62,068 nucleotides of DNA from Pseudomonas sp. H3(2019) (GTDB lineage Bacteria; Pseudomonadota; Gammaproteobacteria; Pseudomonadales; Pseudomonadaceae): NCBI RefSeq assembly GCF_007713465.1, contig NZ_VMSG01000034.1:1-62068 (forward strand), in the 5' to 3' direction. Shown in pieces: positions 42,695-50,955 of this stretch. The position numbers and the translations under genes are program-made. The stretch's first letter is position 1. Each line of letters begins with the position of its first letter. The notes under the pieces are model-generated. The model searched no databases. It worked only from the letters and a program-made list of their open reading frames with translations, and was not told the DNA's origin.

Positions 42695-43481
42695 GTTGGG
42701 CCCCGTCGGTGTCTACCACCGGGTCGTGGTTTATCTGCTGTTCGCCATTCTGTTGCTGCCGCTGGCCGGGACGCTGATCTACTCGATCGCCAGCAGCTGG
42801 TCGGCCACCGTTCTGCCCAGCGGCTTTACCTTCAAGTGGTACATCCAGCTGTGGAGCGACCCGCGTTTTCTCAACGCCTTTGGCCAGTCACTGCTGGTCT
42901 GCGTGGGTGCGCTGATTCTGTCGGTGGTGCTGATCCTGCCACTGCTGTTCGTGGTGCATTACCACTTCCCGAAACTCGACGCGCTGATGAACATCCTGAT
43001 CCTGCTGCCGTTCGCAGTGCCACCCGTGGTGTCTTCGGTGGGCTTGTTGCAGCTCTACGGGTCGGGACCGTTCGCGATGGTCGGTACACCGTGGATTCTG
43101 GTCGGTTGCTACTTCACCGTGGCGCTGCCGTTCATGTACCGGGCGATCACCAACAACCTGCAGGCGATCAACCTGCGCGACCTGATGGACTCCGCCCAAC
43201 TGCTCGGCGCCAGCACCTGGCAAGCGGCGTTCCTGGTGGTATTGCCGAACCTGCGCAAAGGCTTGATGGTCGCATTGCTGCTGTCGTTCTCGTTCCTTTT
43301 CGGTGAGTTCGTGTTCGCCAACATCCTCGTCGGCACGCGTTACGAAACCCTGCAGGTCTATCTCAACAACATGCGTAACAGCAGCGGTCACTTCACCAGC
43401 GCGCTGGTGATTTCCTACTTTTTCTTTGTGCTGGTTCTGACCTGGGCTGCCAATATTTTGAACAAGGACAAAAGCCAATGA
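42681..43481 (+). CDS. ABC transporter permease 2
   Basis: A 266-aa permease with about six helices. It starts MSRAELGPVGVYHRVVVYLL, with the EAA-type loop NLRDLMDSAQLLGASTWQAA contacting the ATPase. AGAGGAG upstream lies inside permease 1. It pairs with permease 1 as a heterodimeric pore and overlaps the ATPase gene by 4 bp (ATGA). Confidence 0.92.
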   Translation: MSRAELGPVGVYHRVVVYLLFAILLLPLAGTLIYSIASSWSATVLPSGFTFKWYIQLWSDPRFLNAFGQSLLVCVGALILSVVLILPLLFVVHYHFPKLDALMNILILLPFAVPPVVSSVGLLQLYGSGPFAMVGTPWILVGCYFTVALPFMYRAITNNLQAINLRDLMDSAQLLGASTWQAAFLVVLPNLRKGLMVALLLSFSFLFGEFVFANILVGTRYETLQVYLNNMRNSSGHFTSALVISYFFFVLVLTWAANILNKDKSQ

Positions 43482-44482
43482 GCTATGTCAGCGTCCAACA
43501 CCTGCAAAAAAGCTACTCGCAAACGGGCTCCGCCGGCACTCCGGTGTTCAGCGACATCAACTGCGAAATCCAGAAAGGCGAGTTCGTCACCTTGCTCGGC
43601 CCGTCCGGTTGCGGCAAGTCGACCCTGCTGCGCTGCATCGCCGGGCTGACCGCAGTGGATGGCGGCAAGATCCTGCTCGACGGCCATGACCTGGTGCCGC
43701 TGAGCCCGCAGAAACGCGGAATCGGCATGGTGTTCCAGAGTTACGCGCTGTTCCCCAACATGACCGTGGAGCAGAACGTCGCCTTCGGTTTGCGTATGCA
43801 GAAGGTCAACGCCGACGACAGCCGCAAGCGCGTGCTCGAAGTACTGCAACTGGTGGAGCTGACCGATTTCGCCAGCCGTTACCCGCATCAACTATCTGGC
43901 GGCCAATGCCAGCGCGTGGCCCTCGCCCGCTCGCTGGTCACCCGGCCACGCCTGCTGCTGCTCGATGAGCCGCTGTCGGCACTCGATGCGCGTATCCGCA
44001 AACACCTGCGCGAGCAGATCCGGCAGATCCAGCGCGAGCTGGGGTTGACCACGATTTTCGTAACGCACGATCAGGAAGAAGCCCTGACCATGTCCGACCG
44101 GATCTTCCTGATGAACCAGGGCAAGATCGTCCAGAGCGGCGATGCTGAAACGCTCTACACCGCGCCGGTCGATGTGTTTGCCGCCGGCTTCATCGGCAAC
44201 TACAACCTGCTCGACGCCGCCAGCGCCAGCAAGCTGCTGCAACGCCCGATCAATGGCCGCATCGCGATTCGCCCGGAAGCCATCGAACTGAGTCGCCATG
44301 GCGAGCCGGACGCGCTGATCCGCAGCCACAGCCTGCTGGGCAACGTGATCCGCTATCGGGTCGAGGCTCGCGGCGTTGAACTGGTGGTAGACGTGCTGAA
44401 CCGTTCGGCGGCTGACCTGCATGCCGATGGTCAACGGCTGGCACTTTCCATCGATCCGACAGCCCTGTGTGAGGTAGCTTGA
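43478..44482 (+). CDS. ABC transporter ATP-binding protein
   Basis: A 334-aa ATPase. Walker A GPSGCGKST is at 41-49, the Q-loop is in GIGMVFQSYALFPN, the signature is LSGGQCQRVALAR, Walker B is LLLLDEPLSALD, and the switch His is in TTIFVTHDQEEA. The C-terminal part (from about 240) is a TOBE-type regulatory domain, as in spermidine/iron/phosphonate importers. The last codons fall inside a dispersed repeat. Confidence 0.95.
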   Translation: MSYVSVQHLQKSYSQTGSAGTPVFSDINCEIQKGEFVTLLGPSGCGKSTLLRCIAGLTAVDGGKILLDGHDLVPLSPQKRGIGMVFQSYALFPNMTVEQNVAFGLRMQKVNADDSRKRVLEVLQLVELTDFASRYPHQLSGGQCQRVALARSLVTRPRLLLLDEPLSALDARIRKHLREQIRQIQRELGLTTIFVTHDQEEALTMSDRIFLMNQGKIVQSGDAETLYTAPVDVFAAGFIGNYNLLDAASASKLLQRPINGRIAIRPEAIELSRHGEPDALIRSHSLLGNVIRYRVEARGVELVVDVLNRSAADLHADGQRLALSIDPTALCEVA

Positions 44483-44575
44483 AGACAGCGGCAAGCTGCA
44501 AGCCGCGAGCTTCAAGTTGTAGACTGCTGACCACCTAAATCCACTCTTGCAGCTTTAAGCTTGCCGCTTGAAGCT
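44476..44575. repeat. Inverted pair of AGCTTGAAG / CGGCAAGCTGCAAG repeats
   Basis: AGCGGCAAGCTGCAAG near the ATPase stop and CTTGCAGCTTTAAGCTTGCCGCT about 45 bp later are inverted copies. This is a third repeat family. The first arm includes the ATPase stop codon. Confidence 0.75.
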
Positions 44576-44597
44576 GTTCTCGAAGAGAACCCCACTG

Positions 44598-45251
44598 ATG
44601 GCTTTGGCAATTTTTGATCTGGACGAAACCCTGATCCACGGCGACTGCGCCTCACTCTGGAGCGAGCAGATGGTCCGCCTCGGTTGGGTCGACGGCGAAT
44701 CGTTCCTGCGCCGCGACAAGGAATTGATGGATTCCTACGGCCGGGGTCACCTGGCCATGGAGGACTACATGACCTTCAGCCTGGAGCCGATGGCCGGACG
44801 CACCCCGGAAGAAGTCGAGCACCTTGTGGCGCCGTGGGTCGAGGACGTGATCGAACCGATCATCTTCAGCGACGCCTGCAAAGCCATCGCCGAGCATCGC
44901 AAGGCTGGCGACCGGATTCTGGTGATCTCCGCCTCCGGTACGCACCTGGTCAAACCCATCGCCGAACGCCTGGGTATCGACGAGATCCTCGCTATAGAGC
45001 TGGAAGTGACTCATGGGGTCTACAGCGGCAACACGGTCGGCACCCTGACCTATCGCGAAGGCAAGATCACACGCTTGCTGGAGTGGCTGGACGCCGAAGA
45101 GGAGAACCTTGAAGGTGCGAGTTTCTATTCCGACTCACGCAACGATCTGCCGTTGCTGATCAAAGTCGACCATCCGCATGTGGTCAACCCGGATCCGGTA
45201 CTGCGTGAACACGCCGAAAAGGCCGGTTGGCCGATCCACATCTGGAAGTAA
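44598..45251 (+). CDS. HAD-IB family phosphatase (SerB-like)
   Basis: A 217-aa cytoplasmic HAD phosphatase of subfamily IB. The nucleophile motif FDLDETLIHGDC has Asp7 and Asp9, ILVISASGTHLVKPIA supplies motif II, and YSDSRNDLPLL motif III. The cap is helical (about 20-85), as in phosphoserine phosphatase-like enzymes. An in-frame start 10 codons up lies in the repeat and is unlikely. It lies 115 bp after the ATPase gene and may dephosphorylate a product of the imported compound; that is context only. Confidence 0.88.
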   Translation: MALAIFDLDETLIHGDCASLWSEQMVRLGWVDGESFLRRDKELMDSYGRGHLAMEDYMTFSLEPMAGRTPEEVEHLVAPWVEDVIEPIIFSDACKAIAEHRKAGDRILVISASGTHLVKPIAERLGIDEILAIELEVTHGVYSGNTVGTLTYREGKITRLLEWLDAEEENLEGASFYSDSRNDLPLLIKVDHPHVVNPDPVLREHAEKAGWPIHIWK

Positions 45252-45255
45252 CCCA

Positions 45256-45300
45256 TGATCGTTCCCACGGGGATCGTTCCCACTCCGCGTGGGAACGATC
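45256..45300. repeat. GATCGTTCCCACG palindrome with partial tandem duplication
   Basis: ATGATCGTTCCCACG is followed by a second GGATCGTTCCCAC and the inverted arm GTGGGAACGATC, between convergent genes. It belongs to the family at 14459 and 33994. Confidence 0.8.
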
Positions 45301-45309
45301 TCTCAGTAG

Positions 45310-46272
45310 TCAAATCAGGCTTTCGTCGATCACCAGCACCAACTTGCCCGACACCCGATTGGTCGCAAGCTCGGCAAACGCCGCTTCAGCGTCCCTGATC
45401 GGGAAGGTCCTGGCCAATTGCGGGCTCAGGCGCCCTTCGGCGAACAGCGGCCAGACGTGCAGGCTCAGGTCACTCAACAGATCGGCCTTGAACTGCTCGT
45501 CACGGCTGCGCAGGGTCGAACCCAGCAGCTGAATCCGTTTGGCCAGCACTTGCGCCAGATCCAGCGGCGCTTCACGACCGCCCATCAAGCCGATCAACAG
45601 CCAACGACCGTCGAGCGCCAGTAACTTCAGGTTCAGCGCGGCATAGTTGGCGCCGACCGGGTCGAGGATCACATCGAACGGCCCCAGGTCACGCAAACCC
45701 TCCAGCCCATCAGTGCGCACCACCCCGCCTTGCGCTCCCAGCGCCTCGCAGTAGGCCAGCCGCTCCGCCGAACCGACGCTGACCCAGCACGGGTTGCCGA
45801 ACGCCTTGCATAGCTGAATGGCAGCTGAACCAACCCCGCTTGCCCCGGCGTGCAGGAGAACTTTCTCACCCGGTTTGAGCGCAGCCAATTGGAACAAATT
45901 CAGCCAGGCGGTGCTGTAGACCTCGGGCAACGCTGCCGCTTCGACCAGCGACAAACCTTCGGGCGCGGGCAACACGTGACGGCCATCGACCACCACTTCT
46001 TCGGCCATCCCGCCGCCCGCCAGCAGCGCGCAGACCCGGTCTCCAACCTGCCAGGACGACCCTGCGCCGACCTCGCTGATCACGCCTGAACACTCAAGGC
46101 CCAGCACCTGACTGGCGCCCGGTGGCGGCGGATAGAGCCCTGCCTTCTGCAATAAATCGGCTCGATTGAGGCCCGCTGCCGCCACTCGAATGCGAACTTG
46201 TCCTACGTCACACGTCGGACTGGGCTCTTCAACCCACTCCACTCGACCTTCAACGCCTTGCAATGCTTTCAC
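45310..46272 (-). CDS. NAD(P)H-quinone oxidoreductase (zinc-free MDR type)
   Basis: A 320-aa medium-chain dehydrogenase/reductase family protein. It begins MKALQGVEGRVEWVEEPSPT. The N-terminal domain has AAAGLNRADLLQKAGLYPPP, the PIG3/QOR type of opening, and the nucleotide fold is LLHAGASGVGSAAIQLCKAF. The cysteine and histidine ligands of zinc alcohol dehydrogenases are absent. It probably reduces quinones with NADPH in the cytoplasm. It diverges from prc. Confidence 0.9.
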   Translation of the reverse strand: MKALQGVEGRVEWVEEPSPTCDVGQVRIRVAAAGLNRADLLQKAGLYPPPPGASQVLGLECSGVISEVGAGSSWQVGDRVCALLAGGGMAEEVVVDGRHVLPAPEGLSLVEAAALPEVYSTAWLNLFQLAALKPGEKVLLHAGASGVGSAAIQLCKAFGNPCWVSVGSAERLAYCEALGAQGGVVRTDGLEGLRDLGPFDVILDPVGANYAALNLKLLALDGRWLLIGLMGGREAPLDLAQVLAKRIQLLGSTLRSRDEQFKADLLSDLSLHVWPLFAEGRLSPQLARTFPIRDAEAAFAELATNRVSGKLVLVIDESLI

Positions 46273-46459
46273 AGTGCCTCCATAGTGAGTCTGGACTGAG
46301 CCCGATGCTGTAGCGCCGGGTTTTTTGCATTATGCGACCGGCCCAGGGTCGTACGAAAATTCGCCGAGTGGCGATCAGGCAGTTTTAACCCAGCCTGATC
46401 GATACGCGAGCAGTTTGCGTAGAGCCTTGTGGAACCGGCGACTTTAAAGACGGCCTAAT

Positions 46460-48580
46460 ATGCGTTATCAATTGCCCCCGCGTCGAATCAGCATGAAGCA
46501 TTTGTTCCCCAGCACCGCACTTGCGCTTTTCATTGGCCTGGGCAGCTTGTCGCTGTCGCCCACTACGTTCGCAGCCAATAGCTGGGACAACCTTCAGCCC
46601 GATCGTGACGAGGTGATTGCCAGCCTTAACGTCGTCGAGTTGCTCAAGCGCCACCATTACAGCAAGCCGCCGCTCGATAACGCACGTTCCGCGATCATCT
46701 ATGACAGCTACCTGAAGCTGCTTGATCCGTCGCGCAGTTATTTCATGGCCAGCGACATCGCCGAATTCGACAAATGGAAAAACCAGTTTGACGAGTTCCT
46801 CAAAAGCGGTGACCTGAACGCCGGGTTCACGATTTACAAGCGTTATCTGGATCGCGTCAAAGCGCGTCTGGACTTCGCCCTGGTCGAGCTGAACAAAGGC
46901 GTCGACAAGATGGACTTCACCACCAAGGAAACCTTGCTGATCGATCGCAAGGACGCCCCGTGGCTCAAGACCACTGCCGAACTCGACGACCTGTGGCGCA
47001 AACGCGTCAAGGACGAAGTGCTGCGGATGAAGATCGCCGGCAAAGACCCCAAACAGATTCAGGATACCCTGACCAAGCGCTACAAGAATCAGTTGTCGCG
47101 CCTGGACCAGACCCGTCCGGAAGACATCTTCCAGGCGTATATCAACAACTTCGCCATGTCCTACGACCCGCACACCAACTATCTGTCACCGGATAACGCG
47201 GAGAACTTCGACATCAACATGAGCCTGTCGCTGGAAGGCATCGGCGCCGTGTTGCAGAGCGATAACGATCAGGTGAAAGTCGTGCGTCTGGTGCCGGCAG
47301 GTCCGGCAGACAAGACCAAACAGGTTGCACCGGCGGACAAGATCATCGGCGTTGCCCAAGGCAGCAAAGAGATGGTCGACGTCGTCGGTTGGCGCCTGGA
47401 CGAAGTGGTCAAGCTGATCCGTGGGCCGAAAGGCACCGTGGTGCGTCTGGAAGTGATCCCGGCCAGCAATGCGCCAAACGACCAGACCACCAAGATCGTC
47501 TCGATCACCCGCGAAGCGGTAAAGCTTGAAGATCAGGCGGTGAAGAAGTCGGTCCTCAACCTCAAACAGGACGGCAAGGACTACAAGCTCGGCGTCATCG
47601 AGATCCCGGCCTTTTACCTGGACTTCAAGGCGTTCCGCGCCGGTGATCCGGACTACAAGAGCACCACCCGCGACGTCAAGAAGCTGCTGACCGAACTGCA
47701 AAAAGACAAGGTCGACGGTGTGGTCATCGACTTGCGCAACAACGGCGGCGGTTCCTTGCAGGAAGCCACCGAGCTGACCAGTCTGTTCATCGACAAAGGT
47801 CCGACCGTGCTGGTACGTAACGCCGACGGCCGGGTCGATGTACTGGAAGACGAAAGCCCTGGCGCCTTCTACAAAGGCCCGATGGCGTTGCTGGTCAACC
47901 GTCTGTCTGCTTCGGCTTCGGAGATTTTTGCCGGCGCCATGCAGGACTACCACCGCGCGCTGATCATCGGCGGCCAGACCTTCGGCAAAGGCACCGTGCA
48001 AACCATCCAGCCGCTGAACCATGGCGAGCTGAAACTGACACTGGCCAAGTTCTACCGGGTTTCCGGACAGAGCACCCAGCATCAGGGCGTGCTGCCGGAT
48101 GTCGACTTCCCGTCGATCATCGACACCAAGGAAATCGGCGAGAGCGCCCTGCCGGAATCCATGCCGTGGGACACTATTCGCCCGGCCATCAAGCCGGCAG
48201 TCGACCCGTTCAAACCGTACCTGGCACAGCTCAAGTCCGAGCATGATGCCCGTTCGGCCAAGGACGCGGAGTTTGTGTTCATTCGCGACAAGCTGGCGCT
48301 GGCCCAGAAGCTGATGGCGGAAAAAACCGTCAGCCTCAATGAAGCCGAGCGTCGCGCGCAACACGCCGATATCGAAGCCAAGCAGCTGGTGATGGAAAAC
48401 ATCCGCCGCAAGGCCAAGGGCGAAGATCCGCTCAAGGAACTGAAGAAAGAAGACGAAGACGCCATCGCGGCCGAGCCAGAAAAGACCAAACCGGAAGACG
48501 ATGCCTACCTGAGCGAAACCGGGCGGATCCTGCTGGATTACTTGAAGCTGAACACCGCGGTCGCCAGCAACAAAAAGTGA
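46460..48580 (+). CDS. prc: Tail-specific periplasmic protease
   Basis: C-terminal-processing serine protease (Prc/Tsp). It has a signal sequence with hydrophobic core HLFPSTALALFIGLGSLSLS, an N-terminal helical domain, a PDZ domain (about 235-330) and the S41 core. The catalytic dyad is Ser487 in SASASEIFAGAM and Lys510 in FGKGTVQTIQ. A DUF3340-like C-terminal extension follows, rich in charged residues. Pseudomonas homologues (AlgO) degrade MucA in alginate-producing strains. I give the 706-aa start; the ATG of MKHLFPSTAL 11 codons downstream is also plausible. Confidence 0.94.
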   Translation: MRYQLPPRRISMKHLFPSTALALFIGLGSLSLSPTTFAANSWDNLQPDRDEVIASLNVVELLKRHHYSKPPLDNARSAIIYDSYLKLLDPSRSYFMASDIAEFDKWKNQFDEFLKSGDLNAGFTIYKRYLDRVKARLDFALVELNKGVDKMDFTTKETLLIDRKDAPWLKTTAELDDLWRKRVKDEVLRMKIAGKDPKQIQDTLTKRYKNQLSRLDQTRPEDIFQAYINNFAMSYDPHTNYLSPDNAENFDINMSLSLEGIGAVLQSDNDQVKVVRLVPAGPADKTKQVAPADKIIGVAQGSKEMVDVVGWRLDEVVKLIRGPKGTVVRLEVIPASNAPNDQTTKIVSITREAVKLEDQAVKKSVLNLKQDGKDYKLGVIEIPAFYLDFKAFRAGDPDYKSTTRDVKKLLTELQKDKVDGVVIDLRNNGGGSLQEATELTSLFIDKGPTVLVRNADGRVDVLEDESPGAFYKGPMALLVNRLSASASEIFAGAMQDYHRALIIGGQTFGKGTVQTIQPLNHGELKLTLAKFYRVSGQSTQHQGVLPDVDFPSIIDTKEIGESALPESMPWDTIRPAIKPAVDPFKPYLAQLKSEHDARSAKDAEFVFIRDKLALAQKLMAEKTVSLNEAERRAQHADIEAKQLVMENIRRKAKGEDPLKELKKEDEDAIAAEPEKTKPEDDAYLSETGRILLDYLKLNTAVASNKK

Positions 48581-48642
48581 TGGCAATTTAATGCTGACGA
48601 TCCCCGGATCGTCATCAAACAGTCATCATTCTGTCGTGAAAT

Positions 48643-48691
48643 AAAGGACTGGGCGCGCTCCCTGAAAAAGAGCGGGCCCGGTCCTTTTTTT
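48643..48691 (+). terminator. Terminator of prc
   Basis: AAAGGACTGGGCGCGCTC and GAGCGGGCCCGGTCCTTT form a long near-perfect stem ending in seven T, 16 bp before the next start codon. Confidence 0.85.
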
Positions 48692-48707
48692 ATCGCCAGA
48701 GATCGCC

Positions 48708-50483
48708 ATGACCACGACCGAACAGCTGAGTGCCTTGAGTTCAATCCTGGCTCAAAGTGGTTTGCACAGTCTGTTCCAGCCGATCGTTTCACTGTCCGAA
48801 CGACGCATCCTCGGCTATGAAGCCCTCAGTCGCGGCCCCTCCAACAGCCCTCTGCATTCGCCCATCGCGTTATTCGCCGTGGCCCGCCAGGCTGGCCGTC
48901 TCAGCGAACTGGAAATGGCCTGCCGACACAGCGCCTGCCGCCGCTTCAATGAACAGCAGTTACCGGGCAAGCTCTTTCTCAACGTCTCCCCCGAATCGTT
49001 GCTCGAAGCCGACCATCAACCTGGTAGAACTCTGCAAATGCTCCAGGACTTCGGCATTCCGCCAAGTCAGGTGGTGATCGAGCTGACCGAGCAAACCCCG
49101 ACCGACGATTTTCAGTTGCTGCAAAACGCGCTGCATCACTACCGCGCCATGGGCTTTTCGATTGCACTGGATGACCTGGGGGCCGGCTATTCGAGCCTGC
49201 GACTCTGGTCGGAACTGCGTCCGGACTATGTGAAGATCGACCGGCATTTCATCGATGGCATTCATCAGGACGCACTGAAGCGCGAATTCGTCGGCTCGAT
49301 CCTGCAGATCGCCAAAGCTTCGCGGGCGCAAGTCATTGCCGAAGGTATCGAACTGCCGGAAGAACTCGCGGTGTTGACCGAGATGGGGGTCGACCTGGTG
49401 CAGGGCTATCTGTTGTGCCGTCCACAGGAGAACCCGCCACGGGACGCCCGGACGATGATGCCCAAGCACGACAGCAGCGCAGTGGCGCTCAACGATGAAG
49501 GCAGTGACCTCAGCGCCCTGCTCAACGAACATCCGGCTGTACACCGCGATACCCCTACCGCTGACGTGCTGGAAGCCTTCCGTCGTCAGGCCAACCTGAA
49601 CTCGCTGGCAGTGCTCGACGAACTCGGTCAGCCCTGTGGCATCGTCCACCGGCATTCGCTGTCCGATGCGCTGCTCAAACCGTTTGCCACCGATCTGTTC
49701 GCGCGCAAGCCGATCAGCCGGCTGATGAGCGATGACTTCCTCGCCGTCGAGCTCAGCCAGTCGCTGCAACAGGTCAGCCGGCTGATCACCAGCCGCGCCC
49801 GGCAGCGCATCGAAGAAGACTTCATCATCACCCTCAACGGCGGCTATCTGGGCCTGGGTCGGGTGATCGATGTGCTCAAACTGATTACCGAACTGAAAAT
49901 TCAGCAAGCCCGCTACGCCAACCCGCTGACCCTGTTGCCGGGTAACGTGCCGATCCAGCAGTGCCTGACGCGATTGTTGCAACAGAGCCGCGAGTCAGTG
50001 ATTTGCTATGTCGACATCGACAGTTTCAAGCCTTTCAACGATATCTACGGCTACGGCCGTGGTGATGAAGTCCTGCTGTGCCTGGCGCAATGCCTGAACG
50101 ACCGCGTCGACCCCAGCCGCGACTTCGTCGGTCATATCGGCGGCGATGATTTCCTGCTGGTCCTCGGCCCGGAAGACTGGCGCAAGCGCCTGAACCAGTT
50201 GTTCGAGGACTTCCACAGCCAATGCCGACGTTTCTACCGCAGCGAACACCTGGAAGCCGGCTGCTTCATCGCGCCCAATCGTCAGGGCATTCGCCAGGAA
50301 TTTGCGCTGCTGTCGCTGTCGATTGGCGTGGTGCATCTACACCCGCAGGCCTGTGGACAACTCGACGCCAGCCAACTCGCAGAAATGGCCTCACAGGCCA
50401 AGCATTATGCGAAGAATGTGCAGGGGGGGAGTATTTATGTGATTGATAGTTTGGAACCGGAGGCGCAAGTTCATTCCCTGTAG
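48708..50483 (+). CDS. EAL-CBS-GGDEF cyclic-di-GMP protein
   Basis: A 591-aa cytoplasmic protein with three modules. The EAL phosphodiesterase domain (about 15-245) has E38-A-L, LNVSPESLL, IELTE, DDLGAGYSS, KIDRHFID, EGIEL and QGYLLCRP, so all catalytic residues look intact. A tandem CBS domain (about 270-400) could bind an adenine nucleotide. The GGDEF domain (about 420-585) has YVDIDSFKPFND and HIGGDDFLLV (478-482). A clear RxxD inhibitory site is missing upstream of GGDDF. Both activities are possible. The prc terminator lies directly upstream. Confidence 0.92.
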   Translation: MTTTEQLSALSSILAQSGLHSLFQPIVSLSERRILGYEALSRGPSNSPLHSPIALFAVARQAGRLSELEMACRHSACRRFNEQQLPGKLFLNVSPESLLEADHQPGRTLQMLQDFGIPPSQVVIELTEQTPTDDFQLLQNALHHYRAMGFSIALDDLGAGYSSLRLWSELRPDYVKIDRHFIDGIHQDALKREFVGSILQIAKASRAQVIAEGIELPEELAVLTEMGVDLVQGYLLCRPQENPPRDARTMMPKHDSSAVALNDEGSDLSALLNEHPAVHRDTPTADVLEAFRRQANLNSLAVLDELGQPCGIVHRHSLSDALLKPFATDLFARKPISRLMSDDFLAVELSQSLQQVSRLITSRARQRIEEDFIITLNGGYLGLGRVIDVLKLITELKIQQARYANPLTLLPGNVPIQQCLTRLLQQSRESVICYVDIDSFKPFNDIYGYGRGDEVLLCLAQCLNDRVDPSRDFVGHIGGDDFLLVLGPEDWRKRLNQLFEDFHSQCRRFYRSEHLEAGCFIAPNRQGIRQEFALLSLSIGVVHLHPQACGQLDASQLAEMASQAKHYAKNVQGGSIYVIDSLEPEAQVHSL

Positions 50484-50538
50484 CAAACAATGCAGCTTCA
50501 ATTTTATCCACGGACGCATACAAACCGATCCTTCTTTT

Positions 50539-50955
50539 TTACTCGGAATCCATCAGAAACCGATACTCAGCAAACAATGTAATGGCGTCTGCCTCTCCGT
50601 CAATAAGGCGCTCATAGAAAGCACTATCCTTATTAGCCCACTCCTCGAATACAAGACGTGTTGAGTTTTCGTCTCCTTCACATGGACAGGTCACCAGCGT
50701 CCAGTATTTAGAAATACGCTTATCTGTAATTTCAAAAAAATCTGCTGCAAAGGGTTTCGGATATTCATCCTCTTCCTCAGTGCACAAGTAGAACCATGGG
50801 CAGTTATCCCAAAATTCCACGCCATAAACCATGTACTCTTTACCAACTTGAAGATCCAGTGTTCCACTTGAGTTGGAGATATAGCGTTTGAGCCTAGTAA
50901 AAACGCTCAAATCTTCAACGCTGTGCAGGTTGTTGATTTTGCATAGCACTTTCAT
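50539..50955 (-). CDS. Predicted immunity protein for the Rhs toxin
   Basis: A 138-aa acidic soluble protein beginning MKVLCKINNLHSVEDLSVFT, with WDNCPWFYLCTEEEDEYPKP and ending ITLFAEYRFLMDSE. Its start overlaps the rhs stop as ATGA. It is AT-rich relative to the window, like the toxin tip. Small acidic proteins in this position normally bind and neutralise the adjacent Rhs C-terminal toxin. I do not recognise a specific immunity family. Confidence 0.82.
   Translation of the reverse strand: MKVLCKINNLHSVEDLSVFTRLKRYISNSSGTLDLQVGKEYMVYGVEFWDNCPWFYLCTEEEDEYPKPFAADFFEITDKRISKYWTLVTCPCEGDENSTRLVFEEWANKDSAFYERLIDGEADAITLFAEYRFLMDSE

Noticed and set aside
47186..48586. A 466-codon minus-strand frame over prc
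   Set aside because: Antisense to the S41 protease core, with composition typical of a shadow of GC-rich coding DNA.
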